Source: Synanceia verrucosa (Eukaryota; Chordata; Actinopteri; Perciformes; Synanceiidae). Taken from it: a stretch of 64,000 nucleotides of DNA. The position numbers and the translations under genes are program-made. Shown here piece by piece: positions 11,468 to 60,448 of this stretch. Below the pieces are notes generated by a model. That model was given only the letters and a program-made list of their open reading frames with translations, ran no database searches and was not told where the DNA came from. The stretch is from NCBI GenBank assembly GCA_029721515.1, contig CM056563.1, positions 8,690,454 to 8,754,453 on the forward strand. The letters run 5' to 3'. The first letter of the stretch is position 1; each line of letters starts with the position of its first letter.

Positions 11468-14400
11468 ATGGCCGCCGCCACAGAGAGTGGAGTGGAGGTA
11501 AATGCTCCAGAAAACATCATGTCGCTGAAGAAAGCTTTGTCTGCAGCTTCACCTCTCACGTTGCGAATTGTTGCCGAGTGTCCAGTGACAAAAGCAAGAG
11601 CTTGTGACCTGATACTGCCACATTGCACCGTCAGCACCCCGGTTTTTATGCCTGTCGGTACTCAAGGGACTATGAAGGGAATCACTGTGGAGCAGCTGGA
11701 GCGTCTTGGCTGTCAGATTTGTCTTGGAAACACATACCACCTGGGCATGAGACCGGTAGGCAACGCTACAGTTAACTTCAACGCTGGCCATATAAATTAT
11801 GATTAACTTTGTAAAGTTAAGTGTTTCTTCTTAATCTCTGGCTGCAGGGGCCTGAGTTGATAGAGAAAGCCAAGGGCTTACATGGGTTCATGAACTGGAA
11901 GAGAAATCTTTTAACAGTGAGTGCAGTCTAAACTAATCAATCAATCATGGATCCTGAATACATCATTCACAAATGGTTGGCGAGTTCTCTGTGGTGAAAT
12001 TTGAGCTTCCCTTTCCTCTACTTTGCAGGACAGCGGGGGGTTTCAGATGGTGTCCCTTGTTGAGCTGTCAGAGGTCACAGAGGAAGGGGTGAAGTTCAAG
12101 TCCCCCTATGATGGAAAAGAGATCCTCCTGAGTCCAGAGAAATCCATCAACATACAAAACAGTCTAGGTCTGCCAGGACTAAAACCATTCCAATCAGCAC
12201 TAAATTACAAAGACTCAGTTCTTCACCTCAGTGGCTAAACGGAGGCCACTCCATGTTTATCTGTGCTCCTCCAGGGTCAGACATCATGATGCAGCTGGAT
12301 GATGTGGTCAGCAGTACTGTGACAGGACCACGGGTGGAGGAGGCCATGCACAGATCCGTTCGCTGGTTGGACCGCTGCATAGCAGCCAATAAAAATCCAG
12401 ACAAACAGAATCTTTTTGCCATCATCCAGGGAGGACTGAATGCAGAGCTCCGCAAAGCCTGCCTAGCTGGTAAAAAATGATTACATACATCTGTCCCTGT
12501 AGACCTAGATGTGAGGCATGTGAGGATTGGATCATATTTGAACAGTACAAACATTGTGCAAAAATATTTGGTAGCAATCAGCATTTTTGGCAAAAAAAAA
12601 TAACAATCAGAAATGGACATTCACACTACAATGTCAGGTGGTCTAGGAGTTTGTCATTGATGATGAGGGTTCAAACTTGTGTATCTTATGTCTTAATGTG
12701 ACCCCCAAACAAGTCAAGGTCAATCTGTGTGTTACCATCTAGATATGATTGTATCTCAACCCCCTTCCTGCAGAAATGACTCAACGTGACGTTCCTGGTT
12801 TTGCCATCGGAGGCCTGAGCGGCGGAGAGGAGAAGAACGACTTCTGGCAGATGGTCACTCTGAGCACTGACTACCTGCCACGAGCAAAGCCTCGATACCT
12901 CATGGGTGTGGGGTACGTTTGCATAAATATTTTGTTTTTCTTCGGTAACCTTTGACCCCTGCACTTTTGTCCTAGTCTTCACTAGTTTCATTGCTGTCAT
13001 TTTTTATATTCCTTGCATATACAATAGGTATAGAGGTATAGATAGTTGAATGTTTGCTTTGTTTAGCTTTGTTGTTCTTGTTAAAGCTGTATGTTAAAGC
13101 TGATTCTTTATACATAAAGTAACTCCTGAGAAGTGTGCTGTTAATGGACTTTGTGGTCCTCGTGTGCTGCAGGTATGCCGTTGATTTGGTGGTGTGCGTA
13201 GCTCTGGGATGTGATATGTTTGACTGCGTGTTCCCCACCCGTACAGCGGTAAGCTCTCTTCACATCACAAACTGATAATGCCTTTTGAAATCATAACTTT
13301 TTAGCAGTGTTATGTTTGTTTTTCCTCAGAGGTTTGGCTCTGCCTTGGTGCCTTGGGGTTCTCTCCAGGTAAAGCATAAGCAGTATGCCAAGGACTTCCA
13401 GCCCATAGACCCAGACTGCCAGTGTCCCACCTGCAAGCGGTAAGACAAGAAAAATCATGACATAAGGTTCGGCTCATGTGCCATTTTTTTAAAGCACTCT
13501 CTTCATCAGGACATATTGAAGAGTGTAATGCAGTAAAGTGCCCAGGAAGACCTTTGGTTTGACTCGTTTTTAGTCCATGAGTCCATCGGTACCACCTGAG
13601 GAACAAAGCTCGCAGTGACTTTAGGCCAGGTATTCATCCCTAGTGTTACAGAGTTTATGTGACAGATATGTGATTGGTCACATTTTATGTGAGCTGTCAT
13701 GCATCTCTAACTCTGCTCTAAAATAAGCGTTTCTGAAAAGTGGCTAATACAAAGTGGATCATTCAGATATTCAGATGAGTTCAAGTATTTTCATCAAAAT
13801 CTACTCTGAAAATAATTGCCTTTTTAGAAAAAGAAATAGTTTCGTTTCTGTTTAATAAAAAGTAAATAAACCATAGGATGCATGTGATCTGCAGAGAATT
13901 TTAGAGAAATTCAAAATTGCTTTTTGTATGTTTTATATTAGGATCAGTACAGTACCCTGAAAATGTAAAAAAAAAATAGTTTGGAATGTAATTTTCTGGA
14001 GTATTAGGAAGGATGTACATTTTGAAACTATATGTAAACATGCCATTTATTTTTTAGATTAAACTCAGAACTTTTATGTGAAAACATAGTGCATGTTATG
14101 TAATATGTAGTCACCGTGATGACACTGCCAAAAAATAGGTAACATTTGTAGAGATGCTTGAACAACTTCTCTGAAAAGTATACAGTCTGAGCTGGTTCCA
14201 TGCATTTATTAAAAAAAAAAAAAAAAAAAAAATCATGTTTCCTGTATTTTCATGATGTTATTTCTCAGTTAAACACGAGAACTTCACTTCCTGATCTTTA
14301 TCAGAGCTGCAGTCTTGTGCCAGTAGATGCTGCCTGCATGGTGTTTAGACATTTTGTGCCACACACATCATCAAAAGTGTAATGATGTAAACAGCGTGTG

Positions 14401-15875
14401 GTGTTTTCTGTTGCAGACACAGTCGGGCTTACCTCCACGCTCTGTTTAAGAGCGACACTGCAGCCATGCATCACATCACCATCCACAACATCGCCTACCA
14501 GGTCAGTATCGGAAATGACATCATAAATCTCAATTAAATGACACCAAATACACATTAGCACCATACAAAATGCATGCACACATGACTTTGCCTCCAGAAT
14601 TAATTGGAACAAAATAGCTGTTTTTGATGGTATTCCAAACAATTGAACTGTTCAATCAACTGTGCAGTTAAATAAATAAATTCAACATTGTTCTAGTTCT
14701 AGATCTGTCTTATTACTTTAAATCCAATTTCCTTTATTTTAACAAACTGCCTTATTTGATTTAAAGTATCTGATAAAGCTGCACTACACACACTGCACAC
14801 TGTATCAAGTGTGTTTTATCTGATCCTTTTCTCCAGATAATGTAAAGTCTTCATCGCTCTGACAGAAATCTGTTGGTAAATGTTGAAACTTTACACAAAC
14901 GTGTGTGACATGATTCATATTATGACCCTTTGCTTCCTCCGTACTCTCTGCCTCAAAGTGGCACATAAACTTGCTTTGCTGCTCTGACATTATCAAAACC
15001 AATCAAGAGCATCCTTTTACGACAGATGTGTCCCAAGACATGATGTTGTGTAAGCAGAGCCCAAGGGCTAACGTCTGATTATGCAACATTAATTTCTTGA
15101 TTCATTAGAAAATTTTGCCATTTAAGCCGGATTTGAAGTTAGCTTTGGGAATGTCCCTGTCGACCGTTACGCTACTGTGAAATGTCAAGCTGAGTGTTTA
15201 ATTGCTGTGAAACGTTTCCACATCGCCCTAAAATGTTGCCATGGTAAATAACGGAGTGTAAGCCCTCTTACTGTGTGCTCTGATGATGCCGGGCTGCGGC
15301 CCATACAGTGATGCTCTGGATTAGCAGAAGACGAAATGATTTACCCAACGAAGAAAATAACGAAAATATTGAATCAGTATTCAATATTATGTTTTTACGA
15401 TGCTGTAGTACTGTACAAAAAAAAAATGCAGTATCGATTTTAAGCAATCATTTACACACAAATTAATGAATAGTTTACAAAGATTAACTGAGTCAATACT
15501 TTATTGATTTTTAATTAATAGATGGGTGTCACAGTGATACATTGATCCCTCTGTGCTGATGGCACGGTTCATGAGATTAGGTTTACAAAAATCAGAATAC
15601 ACCACCGGTATCACAATCTATTGCGTTGTAACCCCGTATCGTGATATGTGTCGTTTTGCCAGATTCTTGCCAATAAACAGCACAACTGCAGTCCTATTTA
15701 TTTTCTTTTTTTGTCTTCACAGCTCACCCTGATGCGTGCTGTGAGACAGAGCATCATAGAGCGCCGCTTTCCTGAGTTCATACGGACGTTCATGAAGCGA
15801 ATGTTCCCGTCACGGGACCAGTACCCCAGCTGGGCTGTGGACGCTCTGGCCTCGGTCAACGTCACATTGGAATAG
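11468..15875 (+). CDS. qtrt1: Queuine tRNA-ribosyltransferase catalytic subunit 1
   Basis: Nine coding exons join in phase: 11468-11755, 11848-11916, 12029-12167, 12275-12469, 12774-12912, 13173-13248, 13330-13439, 14417-14501 and 15723-15875 (1254 nt, 417 aa; human about 403). With QTRT2 the enzyme exchanges guanine-34 for queuine in tRNAs with GUN anticodons (His, Asn, Asp, Tyr). Family marks are TYHLGMRP, DSGGFQMVSL with the general Asp, QLDDVVSSTVTGPRVEEAM, FAIIQGG, IGGLSGGE, and DCVFPTRTARFGSAL with the nucleophile Asp. The zinc site CQCPTCKRHSRAYLH shows C-x-C-x2-C, with the His in HHITIHN. The start has a strong context (AACATGGCCGCC) and shares its upstream region with dnm2. The extra N-terminal residues relative to human are low-complexity. 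I see no frameshift or missing catalytic residue. Confidence 0.95.
15500..15682. mobile_element. Degraded hAT-like repeat fragment
   Basis: Sequence such as CCCCGTATCGTGATATG followed by CCAGATTCTTGCCAATAAAC resembles the end of a common fish hAT-type repeat with repeated ATCGTGATA motifs. It sits in the last qtrt1 intron and ends about 40 bp before the exon 9 acceptor. Boundaries are vague and no target duplication was identified. Confidence 0.35.
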
Positions 15876-17753
15876 AAAGCAACACTTGCCACGCTCTAAA
15901 TGGGGATGTCAAGCAGTGACTGAAAGGTTTTATATCTTTTTAAATGTTTTTATTTTTTATGGATGATTGTTTTCTACACTGTTTCATATTTTCTACATGA
16001 ATTGCCAGTGTAGTTGGCAGCAAGGAAAATGGCTTTTGTTCTGAAGGGATAAAGCCATCACTCAGCCTCTGCAAATTGTCTTCGCCGTACACGTTATATG
16101 ATAATATGAAACTGAATAGGGCTTAAATGAGGTTTGAAACACATGAAGTATCTCCTCTGACATGTTCAAGACACTTTTTGTTGTTACCATGGCTACAGAG
16201 CTCGGCCCACCCACTTGAAAATGTTTTGCCTTGCAGTCAACCCTGGTGTTTAATTTTTATATGTTTGGCCAAAGGCACATCAGTAAATGTAGCCTACATA
16301 TGCTGATGTTTTAACCTACATCCCATAACAGACTAGCAGTTGTCAGATTGAACAGAGAGGATGTAACTCACCTCAGTTTGTGTCATGGTGACCACCAGAG
16401 GGCAAAGTAGACAGAACCAGAGCAAAGAGAGTGTAAAACGGAATAATATGCCTGACAGCGCTGCTGTATCTTAAGTAAAAATATTATATAATATCAGACA
16501 TATGAGCTCACAATTCATCCATTTCTGCTTATTTTATGATCTGTTCAACGAGCAATAATACTCTCTTACCCTCTGAGAGGTTTTGCTCAGTGCTCTTTAT
16601 CATGGCTCTGTTGTGGGTGATTAATATTAATCATAGGAGGTTGATTTGAATAACACCTGTTGTCCGTGGCTTTGAGTCAACAACAGTCCCCTTAAAGCAG
16701 CACACTTGAATTTAATCACGGTTTCTGTTGTGACCACAGGCTCCATGAGATTAAACCTGTGACACGCAGCCAAACTAATATCTGTCAGTGTGGTAAATAA
16801 ATGATGGGTTTGGTGCTCAATAAATCTAGTTTACAAGTGCTTACACATCCTTAAACACTGTGTTTTTATATGTCACTTCCAATAAGAGACAACTGAGAGA
16901 TTAAAGGGACTATTGTGATGTGATTTTAGTGACTTCTGACTTGCATCGTATTTAAATATAATGCAGGATGTCATGTTTCACGTGTGATTAGCGATCTCTT
17001 TTTGCAAGCTTGCACTAAATAAATGAAAGCTATAGGCTGGTGGTTCCTATTAATAGATTATTATTATTATTATTATAGATAATATACATTCATGCCTGAG
17101 ATGCGCGCAGGTCCCCCACAGACCGCATTGGACTCATCACGTGTGACCGTTTTTATTGTCATGAAAGAAACCAGATTGATGTTCATCATGCAGCGCAATT
17201 CTTGAAGGGGGGCGCTTATTGCACACGTGTGTATATTTTCAGTGATTCCTGAAATGAAAAGTTGTCTCAACAGAGGAGCAGTATTCCCAAAGGCTGGTCA
17301 CACATTTGCTGCTGCTGCTGCCAGTGCGTCCATGCGGAGCTCAGCCAGGAAGGAGGATGCTGCTGGTGTTCAGAGACAACCAGTTGCTCTCCAGCTGTCA
17401 CAGTTAAAGTGGAGCCTTCCCTCCACCTCCTCCTCCTCCCCCTCCTCCACCTATACGCACAGACGGATGAACAGCCTCGACCTGTTGCCTCGCTGGGAAG
17501 AAAAGTAGAGCTGCGTTTTGTGACGGGTTCAATAAAAAGGAGAGAGAAGTTGCCTTTCTTTTCTGTTAGGAGGGAGGCCGAAGCCATGCGTTGTCTCAAT
17601 GTGTTCGTTATTAATCTCCGTTTTGAATAGCAGAAGGAAAAGCGGAACGGAGTTGGCTTTCGGGGTGTCCACCTCCTCCTCCTGCACGGCGTGGAGGTGC
17701 GGTTGGTTTGCGGTGATATCCGTCTCTATCTCCGGGTTCTGAAGAGGAGGACC
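15876..17753 (+). other. qtrt1 3' UTR, intergenic spacer and KCNT 5' UTR
   Basis: This holds the qtrt1 3' untranslated region, with candidate AATAAA signals at 16796-16801 and 16819-16824, then about 700 bp of spacer with a short ATT repeat near 17060. The upstream region of the KCNT gene follows. From about 17270 to 17753 the sequence is richer in GC and CT. Open frames here on both strands look like chance. No other gene is seen. Confidence 0.6.
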
Positions 17754-53613
<35,860 letters not shown>

Positions 53614-53935
53614 GAGACATGAAAAAGACAAACATACTGTCAGGACACTGCCAGAGAGAGGAGACACAAAAACACAGTGTGGAGAGAGAGAGAGGAGCAG
53701 AAATGAAGAAATGGTGAGATGGAAAAGGATGCAGCCGGATGGCACAAGGCCCTCATGTTTCCTCCACAGTCAGTCTGGGTGAACTGAAAGGTGCCGGTCT
53801 TTGCATGGACCTTTTCTATAACAGGAATGTTTTATTTATGCACCTTTCTATTTTCAGAGCAGAGAGCTGCGGACACAGAAGTGCATTTAATGAAAATTAT
53901 TTATATATCGGCGTATGTGCATGTTATGTCCTGCA

Positions 53936-53985
<50 letters not shown>

Positions 53986-54473
53986 ATCAAGAGCAAGACA
54001 CTGCCAATCTACCAGGACTGCCAAACAAACGTCAAGGGATGTGTTTTCGTGTCCTTCTGTGTTGTAAGCGTGTTTTGTCAGACTTAATGTCGTTTGACGT
54101 ATTTGAAAGTGACACCACAGTGCACACTTCCTCTTTTTTGGTCTTCATAATGCCTTTTGGAAACTTTTTACCCGTTGCTTACACAGTTCACACATTTGTT
54201 TTACGCTCACCAGCAGCGAAGGAATCCAAAGAGCACCAGTCTCAATAACTGACTCCAGTAGACAGACAGCATGCACTGTCAGTGCAGGGCATTCAGTCAC
54301 ACATCATGTATGTTATCGTCTTCAGCTATCTCTCAAGACCAACTCCTGCCCTCTCTGCTCCTGTCAGTCAGTGTGAGCAGTCCTGCCACCTGTTAGAGCT
54401 GCAGAGGATGGACAAAATAACAGAAACATATACCACAACGTAATGCCATCCAGTCCAATAGCCCTGCAATAAA
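53614..54473 (+). other. KCNT 3' untranslated region, with candidate polyA signal
   Basis: Follows the TGA at 53611-53613. It contains a (TG)n tract (53939-53984) and a candidate polyadenylation signal, AATAAA, at 54468-54473. Later signals are possible, so the true end is unknown. Open frames spanning the TG tract are artefacts. Confidence 0.5.
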
Positions 54474-57400
54474 TACTACCGTTTGTGAAGCCTATAACGT
54501 TACGTTTTTGAGACACTCACTAGTCACTGTATTTATTATATAAATATCCACTTTAACGAGTAATCTCAATCACAAGTGAAAATTGTGCCACTAGTGACAT
54601 TATTGAGATCATTCGGCTTGTTTATCAGCCTTATTAACCTTATTTCATAGATTTTTTTGTTGTTTTGAGAGATTTTAAGATGTTATATTAAAGCTATTAA
54701 AGCACATTACTTGTTAGGGTGGACATTTATGCCATTTGTTTACCAAGGAGTTGCAAGCCTCTGGAAATCTTTTGTCAAAAATTCTGAATGTGCCGTTCCA
54801 CACAGAAACGGTGCAGCCACGTGGCAGGGAAGCATCCCTGCCAACACCTCTGCTGTAGCTTCAGTGCCATTATAACAGATAAGAGTATGTATATATTAAA
54901 GTCAGTCATCATAGCTTGCCATTGCCTCATTGCTGTTCAGGTGTCAGTTTGTGCAGCTTTAACCACAACTACTCTTTGAACAGTCTCACTCATTACATTC
55001 ATAAATGTAGTTGTATGTAAAAAAAAAAAAAAACGAAATCATCAAAGCAGTCATGCTACTCTTATTTTTTTTTTTTATTTCTAAATGAATCACTTGATTG
55101 TCTGGCACAGTTTGTTTTTGTTTTTCTTGTGTGGTTTCGCCAAAGTCACGTTCCTGAGCTATTTTTGCTCCGGTGCATCAACACTGTGTATGACTCACAT
55201 CAAATGGCTCTAATCCATCGACTGTAATGTCCCCCATGCAGACTCAGAGGACCACACGATACTGCAGATAAAATAAGATAAGCCTTTACTGAGTGCCAGA
55301 GGGCTGAATTTAGTTGTTGCATCAAATAACCATGGATAAAAAGAATGGAAAAAAATAATAACAAGAAGTATGTAAAACTAATATAGAGGTATAGATCCAT
55401 TTTGCACACAGTACAACAGTCCAGGGCTTCAGTTACATGGTATTATTGAGGTTCTTGTGTTAGTCCATCCTATTGTGGTGGAAATTGAAACACATGATGT
55501 GATGTGTTTTAAACAATGACATGATTAGAAATATAGTCAGGAAAGAAGGACTTCAGTGAGAGAAGCTCACGCCTTCTTACAGGACTGGTTGACGAGTCGT
55601 CTTCGTGCAATCTGCCAGTCTGTCCGTCTTAATAACAGGTACACATCTTCACTTCCTTCTCCTGATAACTGGAGAAGCTGACCTCCTGATTCACTGCTTG
55701 TCTGCCACCAGCTCTTGTGATTGTTGTTGAAGATGTTCAAATTAGGCAGTAGGGTTCAAGGTTTAAGAAATGCAAACTGATACTCATCTGGCCAGCGAGG
55801 TCATCACAGGAGGCCTGGAGATGGTTCAGATAGCAGAGGACCCCGTCCAATAAGAAAGAAGGTTGTTGGTTGCAACCAGGTGGACCCAGATAGATCCAGA
55901 GTTGAGGTGAGTCTTAACTCCTTGATGAATTCAACAAATAGCTACTGCTGGCACCTTAACCTATATCATATGTACTTTGGGCTTTTTATGACAGAGATTG
56001 ACTCAAAAGTGGGAGAGGATGACGTACTGGATTTGAACCCTCTCAAAAACATATTTTAGGAAAATTATATTATGTATAAATAATAAAAATCAGCACAGTA
56101 ACTACAGTTATTTAATAAAGTCAGTTATTTGCCTAAATATAGTGGAGTATAAATATCTGCTGGATAAAAGTGATTGACAGTGGTTGGGGATCTTTGTCAA
56201 AGAGGCATCCTAACATCACCTTCTGTCATCCATCGAGGTAAAGCTCTCGCTCGTGTCCTGCTCTGTCAGACGCTGCTGACCTTGAAACATTGTGCCCAGC
56301 ATGTCGTTAGCATGACAGACAAAAAACACTTTACAGGAAGCCACTCCTGAGGACATGCACAATGCCTTCAAACACAGGCTACATGGCCATGTGAATATCA
56401 TCCATGTATGAGGGGGGAAGGTCTGACATTTTACTAGTGTTCATTGAGTGTTTCCTCTTGCTTGACTTCCTGCCTCACCTCTGCTGCAGTGAAGGCCGGA
56501 GGGATGCCAGAGATGTCCTGCAGCGAAGAGCCAGCGAGGCGAGTGACAACCTGCTAACAGTGAGACCAGCTTCTGGAAGGCTTCATCTGACATTTGATGA
56601 GAGGAGCTGTGAACTGCTCCGTCTGTCCTCTCCTTTAAACCCATCCCCTCCTCTTGCTCTCAGGCAGGACTGAACATGCTGACACAGTGGAGGAGCTGTG
56701 GAAGGATGAAATCCTGTTTTCTCTGCTCAGCCTGCCTGTGCACTGACATGGGTGGAGAGGTGGTGAGTCAGCTGCTTTTCATTCAGGAAACGCTGAAACA
56801 ATGCAGAGGAAGCTCTGACTGATAGCTGACTTTATTCACTGAGGAGCACAACATTAACGTCACGCTGTACCATTTCATATTTCACACATGGTTCTGAGTG
56901 TGTTCTTGTGGGAACAGTTTGCTTTTTACTAAGTGAGTCTCACTTTTCAGGATTTTGGTTGAGCTGCTTTTTAAGTGTCTCAACATGATACCAGTCTGAA
57001 CAAGCAATATTCAAAAACTGATAATCAAAACAATATCTCAGACAGTTTAGACAGGTACCTGGATAAGAAATACCGTTCATATTAGCAGTCATACATACTG
57101 TATATCTGACAGAAACACATTCATAAAACATTATATTATGGCAGGTTTACATCCAATTCACCAGGACAGCATAACTACTACAGTGTTCCCAGCTAGCTTG
57201 GCCTACTTTATGAAGTTCTAACCAAGCCACAGCATAGAGAAACATTATATCATTTTTTACCTTTATTTGACAGAGAGAGTGAGGGGATTACATGCAGCAA
57301 AGAGCCACAAACCAGATTCAAACTGGGCTGTTGCAGTTAGGACTCTTGGTGCATGCTGCTCCTGCTCTACTGGTTGAGCGGACCGGACCCAGAAAACATG

Positions 57401-57716
57401 AGATTCTTAACTAAGACTGAGGAGGTTTGAGCCGACATGTTAACGGTGTGTTTCTGATCTCTGATGCTCCAGAGAGCGTGAAGAGGATGCTTAGCATGAT
57501 ACCATCCTGACTGAGAAACAGAAGCTCCTGAATTGTAAGGTCCCTTAAACAACCAGTCAATCACTAAATGAACCTAAGTGAAATAAATACTTGTTCTAAT
57601 TACTCAGATGATGTGTATTATGTTCATTTTACACAGAAATACACACTTAAATGAGCTATGCTGAGTAATTGCTTCAATTTTGAAATACACTCAGTCCGTC
57701 TGGGTTTTTCCACATG
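54474..57716. other. Intergenic region between convergent KCNT and TRIM genes
   Basis: The two neighbouring genes point towards each other here. The sequence is mostly AT-rich with an A-run near 55019, a T-run near 55060 and no large repeat I could name. A short segment at 56490-56561 has exon-like borders (listed separately). The TRIM 3' untranslated region must occupy the right end of this stretch. Confidence 0.6.
56490..56561 (+). other. Possible orphan exon
   Basis: A pyrimidine-rich acceptor (CCTCACCTCTGCTGCAG) is followed by an open segment reading EGRRDARDVLQRRASEASDN in one frame and ends at CTAACA|GTGAGACC. The charged, helix-prone composition is compatible with a coding exon, but I do not recognise the protein and see no clear partner exon. 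It could be an alternative KCNT 3' exon, part of an unidentified gene, or chance. Confidence 0.2.
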
Positions 57717-60448
57717 TCACCACGTGGCGCTGTTCCACACAGCCACCTTGGCAGGGCAGATTTTAAGGGGTTTAGGGTTGTTCCCGTTGATGTTGGCTCC
57801 AGGGCAGAAGAAAGGGTACATCTTCTCTGTGAAGAAGTCGGTGAAGGTGTAGATGGGCGTCATGCTGATGGGGTTGGAGAAGGTCACCTCTCCAGACTCG
57901 TAGTCCAGCTGCACCCTGACTCGGCTCAGCTCTCCCTGCAGATGCAGCTGGGTGCTGGGCCTCGTCATGGCCGAGTACTCACCTTCGTAGTGAGAGATCA
58001 TCCAAAAGCCGCCCTCAGGACAGCCAGAGATGCGACCTTTCCTGTCAACAGATTCCTTGGCCACCCCAAGCATCCAGTCCACCTTGTCACCCACATCCAC
58101 CTCCCAGGCGTGGCGGCCTGAAGTGAAGCCCTCCGAGCCCAGCAGGAACACAAAGTGACCGAAGCGTTCGGGATTGTCCGGGATCTTCTGGAGGCATCCG
58201 CTGTTGGCGACACAGGTCAGATCTGAGGAGAGGGACAGCCAGGGGTAGGCAGTGTTGGGGTCCAGGGTGATGGGTGCTGGAAAAAACAGATGGTGATTTT
58301 ACGCAAAGAATAACTAATGTAAAACACACTGCATTGTTAAATGTGAAACTGGTCTTCACAGGATCAGACACATCACACACAGAGTCACTTACTGTACTGA
58401 ACCAGCTCCACCATCTTCTCCCACACATGGTACTTGAGGGAACTGACATGCTTGGCCACATTTATAAGAGCATCACACACTTTTTCTGGATCTTTCCATG
58501 GGATCTGAGCTCTGCGAGAAGAAAATCAGACACACGGGGATAACTTGTACGCTGAATCTGGAGTCCAGAACAGACGTGGAAGATAATAAATAAAACCGTT
58601 ACCTTTTCTTTGTGTTGCTATAATTCTGGAAATCAAGCAAGAAAGAGGAGCATTGCATTATTATGAAAACTATTGATTATATGGTCAGTTTCATTCAGAG
58701 AGAAACATTTGTAAATGCTTACCTGAAGGAAGAGAGCATCGCTGGAAGCAATCTCATTCTCGATGGCAATGACTGCATGAGAGAAGGTGAGGATTCCTCT
58801 GGTGATGCTCTCTGACTTCTTCCTCACCAGCTCCTTCTTCTCCTCCTCCTCCTTCTGCAGGGCGGCCAGTCGAGCTGCCTCTTCCTTCTGCAGAAACTCC
58901 CTCAGCTGCTCAAACTCCTCCTTGATCTGCTTCTCTGTGGCCTGAGTTTGGTTCTAGCACACAGAGGATCGACACAGAGATCTGTTCAGAGTTAACTTGC
59001 CTGTGTGCATCTTGATAAGTATTATTTTTTGTACATTAAAGATGTTAATTGATAACTTTCAGCCACTAGGTGTCGCTCCTTGTTAGCAGTGGGAACCAAA
59101 CATCAAGTATCCTCCAGAGATGTATAAAACTACATATTGGACCGCCAACATTTTTTTAAAGGGTTAATTCACATAGTTTAAGGAAAAGTGATACCTTTAT
59201 TTGGCATATTTCCTAAAGCTCTGAGTCACCTACATAAATGTTATAAGTAAGGTCTTTAAATGTTCCCCTGGCCGTAAAATCAAAAGAAAGTCACCATAAT
59301 AATGTATTGTGACTCTGCAATTTAATCATGTCCTGTATTTTGTATCTCTATATACTATATCTCTAAAATACAATATATAATAGAGCTGCCCCCGATTTGT
59401 TTTTTTTAAAAGTGCTTCTCTGAAAATTGCCAATTTTGCTGAGAGAATTTTGCACATCTATACCTCTGACCAGAAAATAAATCCAATCACACCCATTCTG
59501 AGAACTTACACTTTTTTGTGGCTTTTCGAAAAATTGACTGACATGTTTATACACTAACAGTTGGCGGTCATGCTGGTCCACCTGTGTTTATTGATACCTT
59601 TATGTGCACAGTTGTGTCATCACACTCCTGCTTGGCCTCATACAGGCAACGCAGGTTTTTCTTCAGAGGAACCAGATCCTTCTTCAGCTCGGCCTAAAAG
59701 ATGGAGGGGGGGCAAAAAGAGACGGTCTGCATGCAATCGAAGTCGGCAGCTGAAAATGAGCATTTTGACACTAAAATGGGAACTTATTCTGAATTGTGCA
59801 GAAGTGAAGTCAGAAGTACTTAACATTCGCTGCAGTGGTGTGAAATTTGAAAAAGTACTTAAACCCATCATAACAAACTGCAGCTAAGCAAGAAGCCATT
59901 ACCTTGAGGTCCTGCGCTCCCTCTTCTAAGGGACACACTCGGTGTCCCTGGTGCTTCTTGGAGGTGTGACACACACAGCACAGGGCTTCAGAGTCATCCA
60001 GGCAGAAGAGCTTGAGGACTTCCCCATGTGTGGTGCACTCCACCTCCACCATCCCCTCTTGCTCCCCTGTCCTGCTGGGCCCTTCCCCTGCCCCGGCTGT
60101 GGCCGTCTTGCGATCCTGCTCCCTCAGGAAGGTGTCGGCTATGTTCTTCAGCGCCAGGCTGACCGTGGGCTCCGTCAGGGAGCACTTCCTCCTGCAGATG
60201 GGACACTCACGTCTGGCCTTCTTCTTGTTCCAGAACTGCTGCAGGCAAGCTCGGCAAAAGCTGTGGCTGCATTTGAGCACCACGGGGTCCTTGAAGATCT
60301 CGCAGCAGACGGGACAGGACAGCTCCTCTTCCAGCATGGAGCCCGAGCGTGAGGAAACAGCTCGGGGTCGAAGGACTGAAGCTACCTTGGGACTCTGGAG
60401 GAAAGAAGGTTTTCCAGGCTGTGAGGATGCACGTGGGCGCAACGCCAT
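57717..60448 (-). CDS. TRIM E3 ubiquitin ligase (RING/B-box/coiled-coil/PRY-SPRY)
   Basis: Six exons on the minus strand: 60448-59903, 59693-59598, 58953-58723, 58625-58603, 58511-58393 and 58276-57717 (1575 nt, 524 aa). The exon sizes 96, 231 and 23 nt are the classic layout of the TRIM35/zinc-binding-A33-like group. The RING finger spans about residues 45-85 (CPVC, CSHSFCRAC, CPIC) and would recruit an E2. The B-box 2 is at about 138-171 (CTTHGEVLKLFC, CVCHTSKKHQGH), the coiled coil at 183-290 (EFEQLREFLQKEEAARLAAL), and the PRY-SPRY domain runs from about 338 (TPITLDPNTAYPWLSLSSDL) to the C-terminus, for target binding. All zinc ligands are present. The first ATG gives a basic, Ser-rich leader; Met38, just before the RING, is nearer the usual family start. 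It probably acts in the cytoplasm, perhaps in immunity, but the target is unknown. Confidence 0.9.
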
